A stretch of DNA of 64,000 bases from positions 1 through 64,000 of the forward strand of contig NZ_JAAGWH010000010.1 of the NCBI RefSeq assembly GCF_010682105.1, written 5' to 3'. Shown piece by piece: positions 50,001 to 59,044 of the stretch (position 1 is its first letter; the number at the start of each line of letters is the position of its first letter). The translations under genes and the position numbers were made by a program. Origin of the DNA: Modestobacter muralis. GTDB lineage: Bacteria; Actinomycetota; Actinomycetes; Mycobacteriales; Geodermatophilaceae. The notes beneath the pieces were generated by a model. It saw nothing but the letters and a program-made list of their open reading frames with translations, searched no databases and had not been told where the DNA came from.

Positions 50001-50320
50001 AGCAGCGCAAGCACGACGGCTCGCTGCCCATCGTCGGCGTCAACACGTTCCTGGAGCCGCGGACCGGCGAGGAGCTCCGCCCGACCGTCGAGCTCTCCCG
50101 GGCCACGGAGGCGGAGAAGCAGTCGCAGCTGGACCGGCTGGCCGACTTCCACGCCCGGCACGCCGCGAAGGCCCCCGAGGCGCTGCGCCGGCTGCGGGAC
50201 ACCGCGATGCACGGCGGCAACGTCTTCGAGGCGCTGATGGGCGCCGTCCGGCACTGCTCGCTCGGCCAGATCACCGAGGCGTTCTTCGAGGTCGGCGGTC
50301 AGTACCGGCGGAACGTGTGA
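47090..50320 (+). CDS. icmF: Fused isobutyryl-CoA mutase (IcmF)
   Basis: A 1076-residue adenosylcobalamin enzyme interconverting isobutyryl-CoA and n-butyryl-CoA (and related branched acyl-CoAs). The order is diagnostic: B12-binding domain (residues 10-145; [10 protein letters not shown] with cobalt-ligand His23, and [12 protein letters not shown]), a MeaB-like GTPase chaperone (about 190-460; P-loop [28 protein letters not shown]), then the large mutase barrel (from about 540; [53 protein letters not shown]). The fused G-domain loads and protects the cofactor. Length matches IcmF. No B12 riboswitch was seen upstream. Confidence 0.95.
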   Translation: [1076 protein letters not shown]

Positions 50321-50363
50321 GGGCCGGCCGGGAACGGACCAGCCCACCTGGCGCGGGCGGGCC

Positions 50364-51002
50364 TCACGCGGTCGCGCCGCGATCGGGTGCGCCCATGTCG
50401 CCGGTGGCAGGCGTGCCGTCGGCGAGCCCGTAGCGCAGGTACACGGTGCCCGTCGGACCGGCTGCCGGCGGTTCGAGGAGGGTGAGGTTCGTCGGCACCG
50501 CGCCACCGTCGAACACCTTCTTCCCCACCCCGAGCAGGATCGGGTGCACCCACAGGTCGAGGCGGTCGAACAGCTTCTCGCGCAGCAGGGTCTGCACCAG
50601 GTCCAGGCTCCCGACGACGCTCACGTGCTCGTGCCGCTCCCGGATCTCGCGCACCCCGCCGGCCAGGTCCGGGCCTAGCTGGGTGGACCCCGCCCACGAG
50701 AGGTCGGGCGTGCCGCGGGAGGCCACGTACTTCGGCACGCGGTTGAAGAGCGTGGCGATGTCGTCGTCATGGCCGCCCTCCTGGTGGGGCCAGTACGCCG
50801 CGAAGACGTCGTACGTCCGCCGTCCGAGCAGCAGGGCGTCGGTGTCCTGGTACGCGGCGGCGACCTGCGCCCCGGCGACCTCCTCGAGCAGGGGTGCCTG
50901 CCAGCCGCCGAAGGGGAACCCCACCGGGTCCTCCTCCGGCCCGCCGGGGGCCTGCCCGACGAGGTCCAGGGTGGTGAACAGCTCGATCTGGACGATGCCC
51001 AT
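50364..51002 (-). CDS. Dihydrofolate reductase family protein
   Basis: A 212-residue protein of the RibD C-terminal/DHFR-like family: MGIVQIELFTTLDLVG at the start, DALLLGRRTYDVFAAYWP (NADPH loop) and LWVHPILLGVGKKVF near the C-terminus. These are NADPH-dependent reductases of unknown physiological substrate, common in soil actinobacteria; the true folate enzyme has a different active site. ATG 51002 follows CAGGAGCAGG. It ends 43 bases from the convergent icmF. Confidence 0.88.
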   Translation of the reverse strand: MGIVQIELFTTLDLVGQAPGGPEEDPVGFPFGGWQAPLLEEVAGAQVAAAYQDTDALLLGRRTYDVFAAYWPHQEGGHDDDIATLFNRVPKYVASRGTPDLSWAGSTQLGPDLAGGVREIRERHEHVSVVGSLDLVQTLLREKLFDRLDLWVHPILLGVGKKVFDGGAVPTNLTLLEPPAAGPTGTVYLRYGLADGTPATGDMGAPDRGATA

Positions 51003-51141
51003 GTCCTGCTCCTGGGTGTTCGGCGGTCCTGGTCGAGGGGTGGACCTGCGTGCGCCGGAGAACTCATCGCCGCGGCCGGCTCTTGCGCTGCGGCCCACCG
51101 GACGTCCACCGTGGGGTCCTCATCCTCCCCAGGAGGTCGTC

Positions 51142-52380
51142 GTGACCGAGGTGGACTGCTGCATCGCCGGTGGCGGGCCGGCGGGGATGGTGCTCGGGCT
51201 GCTGCTCGCCCGCCAGGGCCGCAGCGTGGTGGTGCTGGAGAAGCACGGGGACTTCCTGCGCGACTTCCGCGGGGACACCGTCCACCCGTCGACGCTCCGG
51301 CTGCTCGACGAGCTGGGACTGGCCGAGGAGTTCCTCCGGCTGCCCCACCAGGAGGTGACGACGCTGGGCGTCACCACCGACGACGGGAGCTACGCAGTCG
51401 CGGACTTCGGCCGGCTGCCCGGCCGGTTCCCGTTCCTCGCCCTTGTGCCGCAGTGGGACCTGCTGGACTTCCTGGCCGAGCGGGCGCGGCGCCACCCGGG
51501 CTTCGAGCTGCGGATGGACGCGGAGGTGGTCGGACTGCTGCGCGAGGACGGCCGGGTGACGGGGGTCCGCCACCGGGCTCCCGGTGGCGAGGAGCGGGAG
51601 GTCCGCGCGCGGCTGACCGTGGCCGCCGACGGCCGCACCTCCACGCTCCGCGGCGAGACCGGGCTGCGTCTGCGTGACTTCGGGGCGCCCATGGACGTGC
51701 TGTGGTTCCGGCTGCCCCAGGCCGGGACGGGGTCGGGCCCGTCGTTCGGAGGTGCCGGACGCATCACGCAGGGACGCATGCTGGTCCTGATCGACCGCGG
51801 GGACTACTGGCAGTGCGCCTACCTCGTGCCCAAGGGCGGCTTCGCCGCGCTGCAGGCCGCGGGCTTCGAGGCGTTCCGCGCTGATCTGGCCCGCCTCCTC
51901 CCGGACGGGGTCGCGGCGCGGACGCTCCGGGGCTGGGACGACGTCCGTGTCCTCGGTGTGCGGGTGGACCGGCTGACGCGGTGGCACGTGCCCGGGCTGC
52001 TGCTGATCGGGGACGCCGCGCACGCCATGTCACCGATCGGCGGCGTGGGGATCAACCTGGCGGTGCAGGACGCCGCTGCGGCGGCCCGGCTCCTCGCCGG
52101 CCCGCTGGGAACGGGCGTGGTGCCTCCCCGGGTCCTCGCCCGGGTGCGGCGTCGCCGGCTGCTGCCCACCGTCGTCACCCAGTTCGTGCAGCGGCAGGTC
52201 CAGACGCGGGTCCTCGGCCGGATCCTGGCCGGCGACCGTCCGGTGGGCACGCCGCGGGTGCTCCGGCTGCTCGACCGGCACCCGAGGCTCCAGGGCCTGC
52301 CGGCCCGGGCGGTCGGGATCGGGGTCCTGCCCGAGCACGCGTCGCCACTGCCCGGCGCGGAGGTGGGCTCGCGCCGGTGA
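51142..52380 (+). CDS. FAD-dependent aromatic-type monooxygenase
   Basis: A 412-residue group A flavoprotein monooxygenase (PHBH/UbiH-like). FAD motifs: CCIAGGGPAGMVLGLLLARQG (GxGxxG), VVAADGRTSTLR (DG motif) and LLIGDAAHAMSPIGGVGINLAVQDA (GD motif). It would use NAD(P)H and oxygen to hydroxylate an aromatic or polyketide-like ring. GTG 51142 follows AGGAGG. It is not in a recognisable biosynthetic cluster; the adjacent DHFR-like gene is divergent from it. Confidence 0.9.
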   Translation: MTEVDCCIAGGGPAGMVLGLLLARQGRSVVVLEKHGDFLRDFRGDTVHPSTLRLLDELGLAEEFLRLPHQEVTTLGVTTDDGSYAVADFGRLPGRFPFLALVPQWDLLDFLAERARRHPGFELRMDAEVVGLLREDGRVTGVRHRAPGGEEREVRARLTVAADGRTSTLRGETGLRLRDFGAPMDVLWFRLPQAGTGSGPSFGGAGRITQGRMLVLIDRGDYWQCAYLVPKGGFAALQAAGFEAFRADLARLLPDGVAARTLRGWDDVRVLGVRVDRLTRWHVPGLLLIGDAAHAMSPIGGVGINLAVQDAAAAARLLAGPLGTGVVPPRVLARVRRRRLLPTVVTQFVQRQVQTRVLGRILAGDRPVGTPRVLRLLDRHPRLQGLPARAVGIGVLPEHASPLPGAEVGSRR

Positions 52381-52520
52381 CGGCCACGCGACAGGGTCGC
52401 TGCGACCCCGCCGAGCGACTGCTGGAGGACGCCGTCCCCTCGGTGCGGACCCGGTCGCCGGCGTCGGTGAGCCGAGCCTCACGCCCGGTGTGGCCGGCAG
52501 CGAGCGCGTGGCCGACCGGC

Positions 52521-53438
52521 TCAGGTGACGGGCAGCGCGGCGAGCCGGGCGGCCAGTTCGGCGTTGCGGCGCAGGAAGGGCACCCAGTCCTCGGGCGCCC
52601 GCGCTCCCGGCTCCGGGCGGTCGCAGGTCTCCTGCTCCCAGGAGCGCAGCCGCCCGTTGGAGATCCGCAACCGGACCAGGACGTCGCCTCCCCAGGCGGT
52701 GACGTCGTGGCGGCCCTGCTCACCGGCCGCGGTGACCCGCTGCGGCGCGACCACCCACTGCAGCGCCTCGATCTCCTGCTGGAGCCGGGCGGCGGCCTCG
52801 TAGGCCTGCGCTGCGGCCGCGGCGTCGCGCCGGGCGGTCAGGGCCGCCAGCGCGGCGGCGACCGCCGTCGGCTCGCGGTCCAACACGGACGCCACGGCTC
52901 GGGCGAGCTGCGGGACCGGCACGTCCTGCCCGCCACGCAGCCGGGCCAGCTCCTGCGCGCCGGAGCTCCGGGACGGGCCGGCGTGCCCGATCGGGTACAG
53001 CCGCTCCAGCCCGGACAGTGCCAGTTTCGCCTTCCCGGCGCCCAGGTAGGGGCCGAAGCAGCGGACTCCCGGTCCGGGGAGCTGTGCCGAGGCGAGGCCC
53101 AGCCGCGGTGCCGTGGGCGAGACGTCCAGGTGGATGCTGACCGGCACCTCCAGGCCACCGATGATCCGGTTCCACGGCGGCTTCGACCGTTCGAGCAGGT
53201 TGCGCTCGGCCCACGCCGCCTCGTGCGCGGAGTCGCAGACCAGTGCCTCGATCCCGGCGACCCGGGTCATCATCTTCCGCAGGTGGCGCCGGTCGCGCAG
53301 GTCGCCCCAGTAGGAGCTGACCCGGCGGCGCAGCTGCTCGGCCCGCCCGACGTACAGCACCCGCCCGCCGTCGTCCCGGAAGCGGTAGACGCCCGGGGCG
53401 AGCGGCAGCGCGGCGACGGCGTCCGGGCGGATGGGCAC
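52521..53438 (-). CDS. UvrC-like GIY-YIG nuclease
   Basis: A protein of about 305 residues. The N-terminal GIY-YIG nuclease module is intact: PGVYRFRDDGGRVLYVGRAEQLRRRVSSYW (GVY...YVG), then the UvrC-like stretch LRKMMTRVAGIEALVCDSAHEAAWAERNLLERSKPPWN. A UVR-like helix pair (AAARLQQEIEALQWV) occurs near residue 225. It lacks UvrC's RNase H-like C-terminal nuclease and helix-hairpin-helix, resembling Cho or the DEDD-exonuclease-linked UvrC-like proteins of actinobacteria. It probably makes a 3' incision in damaged DNA. GTG 53438 is preferred; ATG 53480 would add a Pro-rich tail. Confidence 0.82.
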   Translation of the reverse strand: MPIRPDAVAALPLAPGVYRFRDDGGRVLYVGRAEQLRRRVSSYWGDLRDRRHLRKMMTRVAGIEALVCDSAHEAAWAERNLLERSKPPWNRIIGGLEVPVSIHLDVSPTAPRLGLASAQLPGPGVRCFGPYLGAGKAKLALSGLERLYPIGHAGPSRSSGAQELARLRGGQDVPVPQLARAVASVLDREPTAVAAALAALTARRDAAAAAQAYEAAARLQQEIEALQWVVAPQRVTAAGEQGRHDVTAWGGDVLVRLRISNGRLRSWEQETCDRPEPGARAPEDWVPFLRRNAELAARLAALPVT

Positions 53439-53515
53439 GCCCCATCCTGCGCACGGCGCGGGCGACGGCGGCGGCGCCACGCCCCACGGGCCGCAGGTGT
53501 CCCACGGGTCACGGG

Positions 53516-53558
53516 ACGACGGAGGGGGACGCCCCGGCTGGGACGTCCCCCTCGTCGT
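53516..53558 (-). terminator. Terminator downstream of msrA
   Basis: ACGACGGAGGGGGACG pairs with CGTCCCCCTCGTCGT, one G bulged, around a 12-base loop. It lies 46 bases after the minus-strand msrA stop. Confidence 0.7.
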
Positions 53559-53603
53559 GTCCGACCTGCCCCGTCAAGGACGCGGCGGTCGGGCCTCGGT
53601 CCG

Positions 53604-54116
53604 TCAGGCGGTCTGCGCCTCGCGGCGCGGGAGCACCCAGTCCGGCCGCACGTAGTGGCAGGTGTAGCCGAAGGGGATCTTCTGCAGGTAGTCCTGGTGC
53701 TCCTCCTCGGCCTGCCAGAACTCACCGGCCGGCTCGACCTCGGTGACGACCGGCCCCGGCCAGATGCCCGAGGCGTCGACGTCGGCGATGGTGTCCAGTG
53801 CGACGCGCTGCTGCTCCTCGCTCAGGAAGTAGATCGCCGAGCGGTAGGCGCGGCCCAGGTCGTTGCCCTGGCGGTCCTTGGTCGAGGGGTCGTGGATCTG
53901 GAAGAAGAACTCCAGCACCTCCCGGTAGGAGATGACCTGGGGGTCGAAGACGATCTCGACCGCCTCGGCGTGGTCGCCGTGGTTGCGGTAGGTCGCGTTC
54001 GGGGTGTCGCCGCCGGAGTAGCCGACCCGGGTGGTGAGCACCCCCGGGCGCTTGCGCAGCAGCTCCTGGGCGCCCCAGAAGCAGCCGCCGGCGAGGATCG
54101 CGGTCTCAGTGGTCAC
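53604..54116 (-). CDS. msrA: Peptide methionine (S)-S-oxide reductase
   Basis: A 170-residue enzyme reducing the S epimer of methionine sulfoxide in proteins, with thioredoxin as electron donor. The active Cys12 is in [58 protein letters not shown] and [11 protein letters not shown] are family blocks. GTG 54116 follows GGGAGG. Single gene with its own terminator. No msrB is adjacent. Confidence 0.95.
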   Translation of the reverse strand: MTTETAILAGGCFWGAQELLRKRPGVLTTRVGYSGGDTPNATYRNHGDHAEAVEIVFDPQVISYREVLEFFFQIHDPSTKDRQGNDLGRAYRSAIYFLSEEQQRVALDTIADVDASGIWPGPVVTEVEPAGEFWQAEEEHQDYLQKIPFGYTCHYVRPDWVLPRREAQTA

Positions 54117-54181
54117 GTGTGCCTCCCTCTGTGTCCAGCACGACCGGTGAACCCCGGGACCCGCGCCGGTGTTCCGCCTGC

Positions 54182-55042
54182 TCACGACCCGGTCGGGTGC
54201 TCCGGGGCGAAGGCCTGCGTGCCGAGGACGGCGAGCAGCGCGAGCCTGCTGGCTGCGTCGGTGCCCGGGGGAGCGGTGAGCACGAGCAGCACCTGGGACT
54301 CGTCCTCGGTGAACAGCGCCTGACAGTCGACCTCGATGGGCCCGATCTCGGGGTGCAGGAGCACCTTGTGGTCGGAGAACCGGCGGCCCACCTCGTGGGC
54401 CGCCCACAGGTCCGCGAACTCCTGGCTTGTCCGGGTGAGCACTCGGACGAGCTCGCCGGCCCGGGACCGCGGGCCCGTCGAGCCGTGGGCGGCGCGCAGC
54501 GAGGCCACCTGGGCGCGGCTCTGGCGGTCGTGGTCGTCCGCCGGGTAGTGCGCCCGCTCCTGCTCGGGGTGGGTGAACCAGCGGTAGATGGCGCTGCGTT
54601 CGAGGCCGGTGAGGTGGCTGACGTCGCCGAACAGGGCGCGGGCCGGGTCGTTCTGCACCAGCGTCTCGCCCAGCGCGGACAGGATGAGGGCCGGGGTGTC
54701 GGTGAGCCGGTCGAGGACCCGCAGCAGCCCCGGGGCGACGTGCTCGCCGCCGCCGACCCGGTCGGGGGCGTCGTGCCCGGCGACCCGGTACAGGTAGGCG
54801 CGCTCGTCGGCGGTCAGCCGGAGCGCCCGGGCCAGCGAGGCCAGCATCTGCGTGCTCGGCTGCGGCCCGCGCCGCTGCTCCAGCCGCGTGTAGTAGTCGG
54901 TGGACATCGCGGCGAGCTGCGCGACCTCCTCCCGCCGCAGCCCCGCGGTGCGCCGGCGCTGGCCTGCGGGGAGGCCGACGTCCGCGGGTCGGAGACCGCT
55001 GCGGCGCCGGACGAGGAAGTCGGCGAGGTCGTCCCGGTTCAC
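54182..55042 (-). CDS. XRE-type HTH regulator with MmyB-like ligand domain
   Basis: A 286-residue regulator. The N-terminal HTH is [34 protein letters not shown] (about residues 28-61), followed by [14 protein letters not shown] and a C-terminal MmyB-like (PAS-like) ligand domain with [11 protein letters not shown] and [14 protein letters not shown]. Members often bind fatty-acid-like ligands. It is divergent from the SDR gene at 55143, the usual arrangement in which this type of regulator represses a neighbouring dehydrogenase gene. Confidence 0.9.
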   Translation of the reverse strand: MNRDDLADFLVRRRSGLRPADVGLPAGQRRRTAGLRREEVAQLAAMSTDYYTRLEQRRGPQPSTQMLASLARALRLTADERAYLYRVAGHDAPDRVGGGEHVAPGLLRVLDRLTDTPALILSALGETLVQNDPARALFGDVSHLTGLERSAIYRWFTHPEQERAHYPADDHDRQSRAQVASLRAAHGSTGPRSRAGELVRVLTRTSQEFADLWAAHEVGRRFSDHKVLLHPEIGPIEVDCQALFTEDESQVLLVLTAPPGTDAASRLALLAVLGTQAFAPEHPTGS

Positions 55043-55142
55043 CAGGCCAGTGTGGCCACCCGCCGCCGGCGCAACCAGGGACCGGCGGTCCCCCGATCAC
55101 CGCGCTCTGCCACCGGTCCGGGGTGCGGCCGACGCTGGGGAC

Positions 55143-55907
55143 ATGGACATCACCGGCAACACCGTCTTCATCCCCGGCGCGACCAGCGGCATCGGCCTGG
55201 CCCTGGCGCTGCGACTGCAGCAGGAGGGCAACACCGTCGTCATCGGCGGGCGGCGCACCGCGCTGCTGGACCAGATCACCGCCGAGCACCCCGGACTGCA
55301 CGCCGTCGAGATCGACACGACCGACGTGGCGAGCATCCAGCGCGCTGCCGCCCAGGTCATCGCCGAGCACCCGGACCTCGACGTGCTGGTCACCATGGCC
55401 GGGATCATGCGGGTCGAGGACTGGACCACCCCGGGCGGCTTCCTGACCTCGGCCGAGGAGACGGTCACGACCAACCTGCTGGGCCCGATCCGGCTCATCG
55501 CTGCCTTCGTCGAGCACCTGCGCTCCCGGCCGGCCGCGACGATCATGACGGTGTCCTCGGGGCTGGCGTTCGCGCCGCTGGCGGTCACGCCCAGCTACAA
55601 CGCCACCAAGGCCGCCGTCCACATGCTCAGCGAGTCCCTGCGGCTGCAGCTGGCCGGCACCGGCGTCGCGGTGGTCGAGCTGGAGCCGCCGTCGGTGCGC
55701 ACCGCCCTGCTGCCGGGCCAGGAGGACAGCGAGTTCGCCATGCCCCTGGCCGACTTCGTCGAGGAGGTCGTCGAGCTGATCCGCACGCAGCCGGACGCGA
55801 CCGAGATCCAGGTGGAGAACGTCGAGTTCCTGCGGTACGGCGAGGCGCGCGGCGACTACGACCACGTCGTCGCGACCCTCAACCACCTCGACCCGCACGG
55901 CCACTGA
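55143..55907 (+). CDS. Short-chain dehydrogenase/reductase
   Basis: A 254-residue [21 protein letters not shown] (TGxxxGIG variant with PG), an NAG-like LVTMAGIM, catalytic Ser in TVSSGLAF and the YNATK Tyr/Lys pair. The C-terminus ([15 protein letters not shown]) is like the DltE branch. It oxidises or reduces a small alcohol/carbonyl; substrate unknown. Probably controlled by the divergent MmyB-type regulator. Confidence 0.88.
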   Translation: MDITGNTVFIPGATSGIGLALALRLQQEGNTVVIGGRRTALLDQITAEHPGLHAVEIDTTDVASIQRAAAQVIAEHPDLDVLVTMAGIMRVEDWTTPGGFLTSAEETVTTNLLGPIRLIAAFVEHLRSRPAATIMTVSSGLAFAPLAVTPSYNATKAAVHMLSESLRLQLAGTGVAVVELEPPSVRTALLPGQEDSEFAMPLADFVEEVVELIRTQPDATEIQVENVEFLRYGEARGDYDHVVATLNHLDPHGH

Positions 55908-56164
55908 CGTCCCGGCACGACGGACGCAGGTTCCCGAGCAGCCCAGCGAGGTCGAGCTGTGCGCTCCTGGCGGCACGAGACCGTCCTCGAAGCCGGCGCC
56001 GGAATCCGGCCGGTCGGCGGTGACCGACCCGCTGGGCGACCATGGTCCCCGGGTGCACCGGCCCGGCGCGTCGACCGACGCCCCACCCGAGCACTGCCGC
56101 CCGACGTGCGGCAGCGACGCGGGCCGGTGCACGACCACTCACCACGACCGAGAGCAGAGTCCAG

Positions 56165-56464
56165 ATGTCCGTGAAGGTGTTCCTCGAGGTCCCGCTCCGT
56201 CCCGACGCCAGCGCCGCCGAGGCGGAGGCCGCCATCCGCGAGACGCTCGCGCAGACGGCGGCGTTCCCCGGCAACGAGGGGCTCGAGGTCCTCGTCGACG
56301 ACGCCGACCCGACCCGGGTCGTCGTCGTCGAGACGTGGGCCACCGCCGACGACCACGCCGCCTACGTGGCCTGGCGCGCGACGCCGGAGGGTGCGGCGGC
56401 GCTCGCGGCGGTCCTCGCCGGTCCGCCGGTCACCCGCACGTTCGGCCGGTCCATCGACCTGTGA
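56165..56464 (+). CDS. Putative quinol monooxygenase (ABM domain)
   Basis: A 99-residue ferredoxin-like protein, MSVKVFLEVPLRPDA, with NEGLEVLVDDADPTRVVVVETWATADDHAAYVAWRATPEG, which is the ABM core with the conserved W and H. Related to YgiN-like quinol monooxygenases. A 257-base upstream gap separates it from the SDR gene and holds nothing else recognisable, though cooperation with the SDR in quinone chemistry is possible. Confidence 0.82.
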   Translation: MSVKVFLEVPLRPDASAAEAEAAIRETLAQTAAFPGNEGLEVLVDDADPTRVVVVETWATADDHAAYVAWRATPEGAAALAAVLAGPPVTRTFGRSIDL

Positions 56465-56676
56465 CGCCGGCCCTCCCGCCGCAGGGGTCCACGGTCCCCA
56501 CCTGACCGGCCACGTCGGCTCCGGGGCCGTGTCGACCGACTCGGCCCCGGGGGCAACGGTGGCCGGCCGGGCCGGCTGCTCCCTGCTCGGGAGGCGGCGC
56601 AGGCGGGCGGACCGCCACCTGGCGGGGACCGCCCGCCACGTGGCGCTGGTGCCGCGCCGGACTGCCCACGAGCATG

Positions 56677-56690
56677 GTGACCGCGGTCAC
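56677..56690 (+). promoter_or_regulatory. 14-bp palindrome upstream of the esterase
   Basis: GTGACCGCGGTCAC is perfectly self-complementary and ends 28 bases before GTG 56719. It is a possible operator; the rest of the 254-base gap shows nothing definite. Confidence 0.4.
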
Positions 56691-56718
56691 TCGCGACCGC
56701 CCGTCCCGAGGAGACCAT

Positions 56719-57738
56719 GTGACGACGACGTCACCCAGCGCCCCGCACACGACCGAGCAGCGGGGAGTGGGAGCTCCCCGTCCGCCGTTCGACCCCGAGA
56801 TCGCCGCCGTGCTGCAGGTGCTGGCCGGGGTGATGCCCTCCTCGCTCACCGCCGACCTGATCCCCGTGCTGCGCCAGCCGAACCCGGCGCTGCCCTCGAT
56901 CACCGACGAGGAGCTCGGCCGCGGCGGCACGTTCACCGTCAGCACCCGGTCGGTGCCCGGCCCGGCAGGAGCGCCGGACGTCGAGGTGATCGTGTGTCTG
57001 CCGGTCGGGGCTGCCGCACCGGTCGCCGCCGTGCTGCACACCCACGGCGGCGGGATGGTGATCGGCGACGCACGGACCGGTCTGGCCGAGATCATGGACT
57101 GGGCCGCGGAGCTGCAGCTCGCCGTCGTCTCCGTCGACTACCGGCTCGCCCCGGAGACCCCGCACCCCGGGCCGGTCGAGGACTGCTACGCCGCGCTGCT
57201 GTGGACGGCCCGCAACGCAGCCGAGCTGGGCATCGACCCCGACCGCATCGTGGTGGCCGGTGCCAGCGCCGGGGGAGGGCTGGCCGCGGCCCTGGCCCTG
57301 ATGGCCCGCGACCGCGGTGACGTCGCCCTCGCCGGCCAGTTGCTGATCTACCCGATGCTCGACGACCGCAACGACACCTTCTCCGCCCACCAGATGGCCG
57401 GGGTCGGGGTGTGGGACCAGGTCTCCAACGACACCGGCTGGACGGCGCTGCTGGGTGCCGACCGTGGCGGCCCGGACGTCTCCCCGTACGCCGCCCCCGC
57501 CCGGGCGACCGACCTGTCCGGCCTGCCGCCGGCCTTCGTCGACGTCGCCAGCACGGAGACCTTCCGGGACGAGGACATCGCCTACGCCACGCGCATCTGG
57601 CAGGCCGGTGGGATCGCCGAGCTGCACGTGTGGCCCGGCGGCTGCCACGGCTTCGACACCTTCGCGCCCGGGGCGGGGATCTCGCAGGAGGCGCGGGCGG
57701 CGCGACTGCGCTGGCTGCGGCGCCTGCTCGCCCCGTGA
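56719..57738 (+). CDS. Alpha/beta hydrolase (hormone-sensitive-lipase-like esterase)
   Basis: A 339-residue esterase of the HSL family (type IV). The oxyanion-hole motif LHTHGGGMVIGDA, the nucleophile elbow VAGASAGGGLAAAL (GxSxG), SVDYRLAPETPHPGPVEDC, and a C-terminal WPGGCHGFDTF with the catalytic His are present; the acid is in DVASTETFRDED. It hydrolyses short or medium acyl esters. GTG 56719 follows CGAGGAG. The PucR-type regulator gene starts 45 bases downstream and may be in the same transcript. Confidence 0.92.
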   Translation: MTTTSPSAPHTTEQRGVGAPRPPFDPEIAAVLQVLAGVMPSSLTADLIPVLRQPNPALPSITDEELGRGGTFTVSTRSVPGPAGAPDVEVIVCLPVGAAAPVAAVLHTHGGGMVIGDARTGLAEIMDWAAELQLAVVSVDYRLAPETPHPGPVEDCYAALLWTARNAAELGIDPDRIVVAGASAGGGLAAALALMARDRGDVALAGQLLIYPMLDDRNDTFSAHQMAGVGVWDQVSNDTGWTALLGADRGGPDVSPYAAPARATDLSGLPPAFVDVASTETFRDEDIAYATRIWQAGGIAELHVWPGGCHGFDTFAPGAGISQEARAARLRWLRRLLAP

Positions 57739-57783
57739 CCGGCGGGCCTGGTCACCAGCCGCCACGAGGTCCACAGTGAGCTG

Positions 57784-58761
57784 GTGAACGACCTCGCGCT
57801 CCGCCTCGCGGCCCTGGACCCCGAGGCGGGCGCGGCGGTCCGGGTGGTGGGCCACTTCGACGCCCTGCTCGAGGCGCGCGCTGGGCTGCAGTCCATCGTG
57901 CGGGGCGCCGCCGCGCTGGCCGGCTGCCCCGCCCGGCTGGTCGACCCCGCCCGCGGGCTGGTCGTGCGGGTGCTCCCCGACGGCGTGGTCGAGGCAGCCG
58001 GGGAGCACGCCGTCGACCCGGCGTGGCCGTCGGCCGAGGTGGCCGCTCCCGGCGTGCTGCTCTGGCTGGAGCAGTCCGGCCCCGCGGGCACGGTGCAGGC
58101 CGTCGTCCTGGAGCGGGCCGCCGCCGCCGCCCGTTCCGTCCTCCAGCGCACCCGGTCGCACGCACCCGTCGAGGACCCCGCCTCGGTCGAGCTGCTCGTC
58201 GACGCCGCGGCGCCCGAGGCCGACCGGCTGGCCGCTGCCCGGCGCCTGGGCGTCACGGCCACGGCCCGTGTGGTGGCCCTGGCCGGGGGCCGGACGCTGG
58301 TGGTCGGGGCCGATGCCGTCGTGACCGGGGGAGACCGGGCCGGGGTCGGACCGGCCGTGGCGGTGGCGGAGCTGCCGGCCTCGGGCGAGCTGGCCCGGCT
58401 GGCGCTGCGGCTGACCGCCGAGGGCACCGCCGAGGACCCCGGGCCGCGGGTGGTGCACGCCGACCAGCTGGGGTCACTGTCGCTGCTCGTGCGCGCCGCG
58501 GACGGTCGGCCGGTGCCGGACGTGCAGGCGCTGGCACACGCCGCGGCCACCGGGCCGTGGGTGCTCGCCACCCTCGACGCCGTCGCCACCAGCAGCAGCC
58601 TGCGGGACGCGGCCCGGACCCTGCACGTGCACCACTCCACCCTGCAGGACCGCCTGCAGCACGCCGAGGCCGCACTCGGGTGGGACGTCCACTCACCCGC
58701 CGGTCGCCTGCGCCTGCAGCTGGCCCTGGTGCTCCACCGGGCCGGCCGGTCCCGTCCCTGA
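57784..58761 (+). CDS. PucR-type helix-turn-helix regulator
   Basis: A 325-residue protein. The C-terminal HTH_30 is SSSLRDAARTLHVHHSTLQDRLQHAEAALGW, preceded by a region with VHADQLGSLSLLVRAA typical of CdaR/PucR regulators. The N-terminal half (residues 1-150) is Ala-rich and may sense a ligand. It is 45 bases after the esterase and likely regulates that gene or its own operon. GTG is the start. Confidence 0.85.
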   Translation: MNDLALRLAALDPEAGAAVRVVGHFDALLEARAGLQSIVRGAAALAGCPARLVDPARGLVVRVLPDGVVEAAGEHAVDPAWPSAEVAAPGVLLWLEQSGPAGTVQAVVLERAAAAARSVLQRTRSHAPVEDPASVELLVDAAAPEADRLAAARRLGVTATARVVALAGGRTLVVGADAVVTGGDRAGVGPAVAVAELPASGELARLALRLTAEGTAEDPGPRVVHADQLGSLSLLVRAADGRPVPDVQALAHAAATGPWVLATLDAVATSSSLRDAARTLHVHHSTLQDRLQHAEAALGWDVHSPAGRLRLQLALVLHRAGRSRP

Positions 58762-58840
58762 GGTGGATGCACCCCGCGAGGACGTCGCGCCCGCAGCGGA
58801 CGTCGCGGCGCCGGCGCGGGAGGGTTGCCCGTCGTCCGGC

Positions 58841-59044
58841 TCAGACCTCGACGGCGGTGCTGCAGATGGTGCAGACCTCCAGCTGCCTGCGCCCCCACCG
58901 GGCGACCGGGACGAAGAACACCGTGAGCTGCCGGGACTCCTGCACCCGCGCCCACGTCGACGTGTTGCCGCAGTTGGGGCAGGTGCGGACCGCCCCGGGG
59001 CCGAGGTCGCGCTGCTTGGTGCCGAAGCCGAAGAGGAAGAACAC
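58841..59044 (-). CDS. Zinc-ribbon protein
   Basis: A 67-residue protein beginning MFFLFGFGTKQRDLG, with CPNCGN and a second CTIC pair forming a four-Cys zinc ribbon around a hydrophobic hairpin (LTVFFVPVARWGRR). Such small zinc-ribbon proteins with an N-terminal FFLFGFG stretch are common in actinobacteria; role unknown, possibly membrane-associated. GTG 59044 is the start. Confidence 0.85.
   Translation of the reverse strand: MFFLFGFGTKQRDLGPGAVRTCPNCGNTSTWARVQESRQLTVFFVPVARWGRRQLEVCTICSTAVEV

Noticed and set aside
47090-50506. Long minus-strand frame opposite icmF
   Set aside because: Shadow of icmF codon bias; no motifs, while icmF itself has all expected domains.
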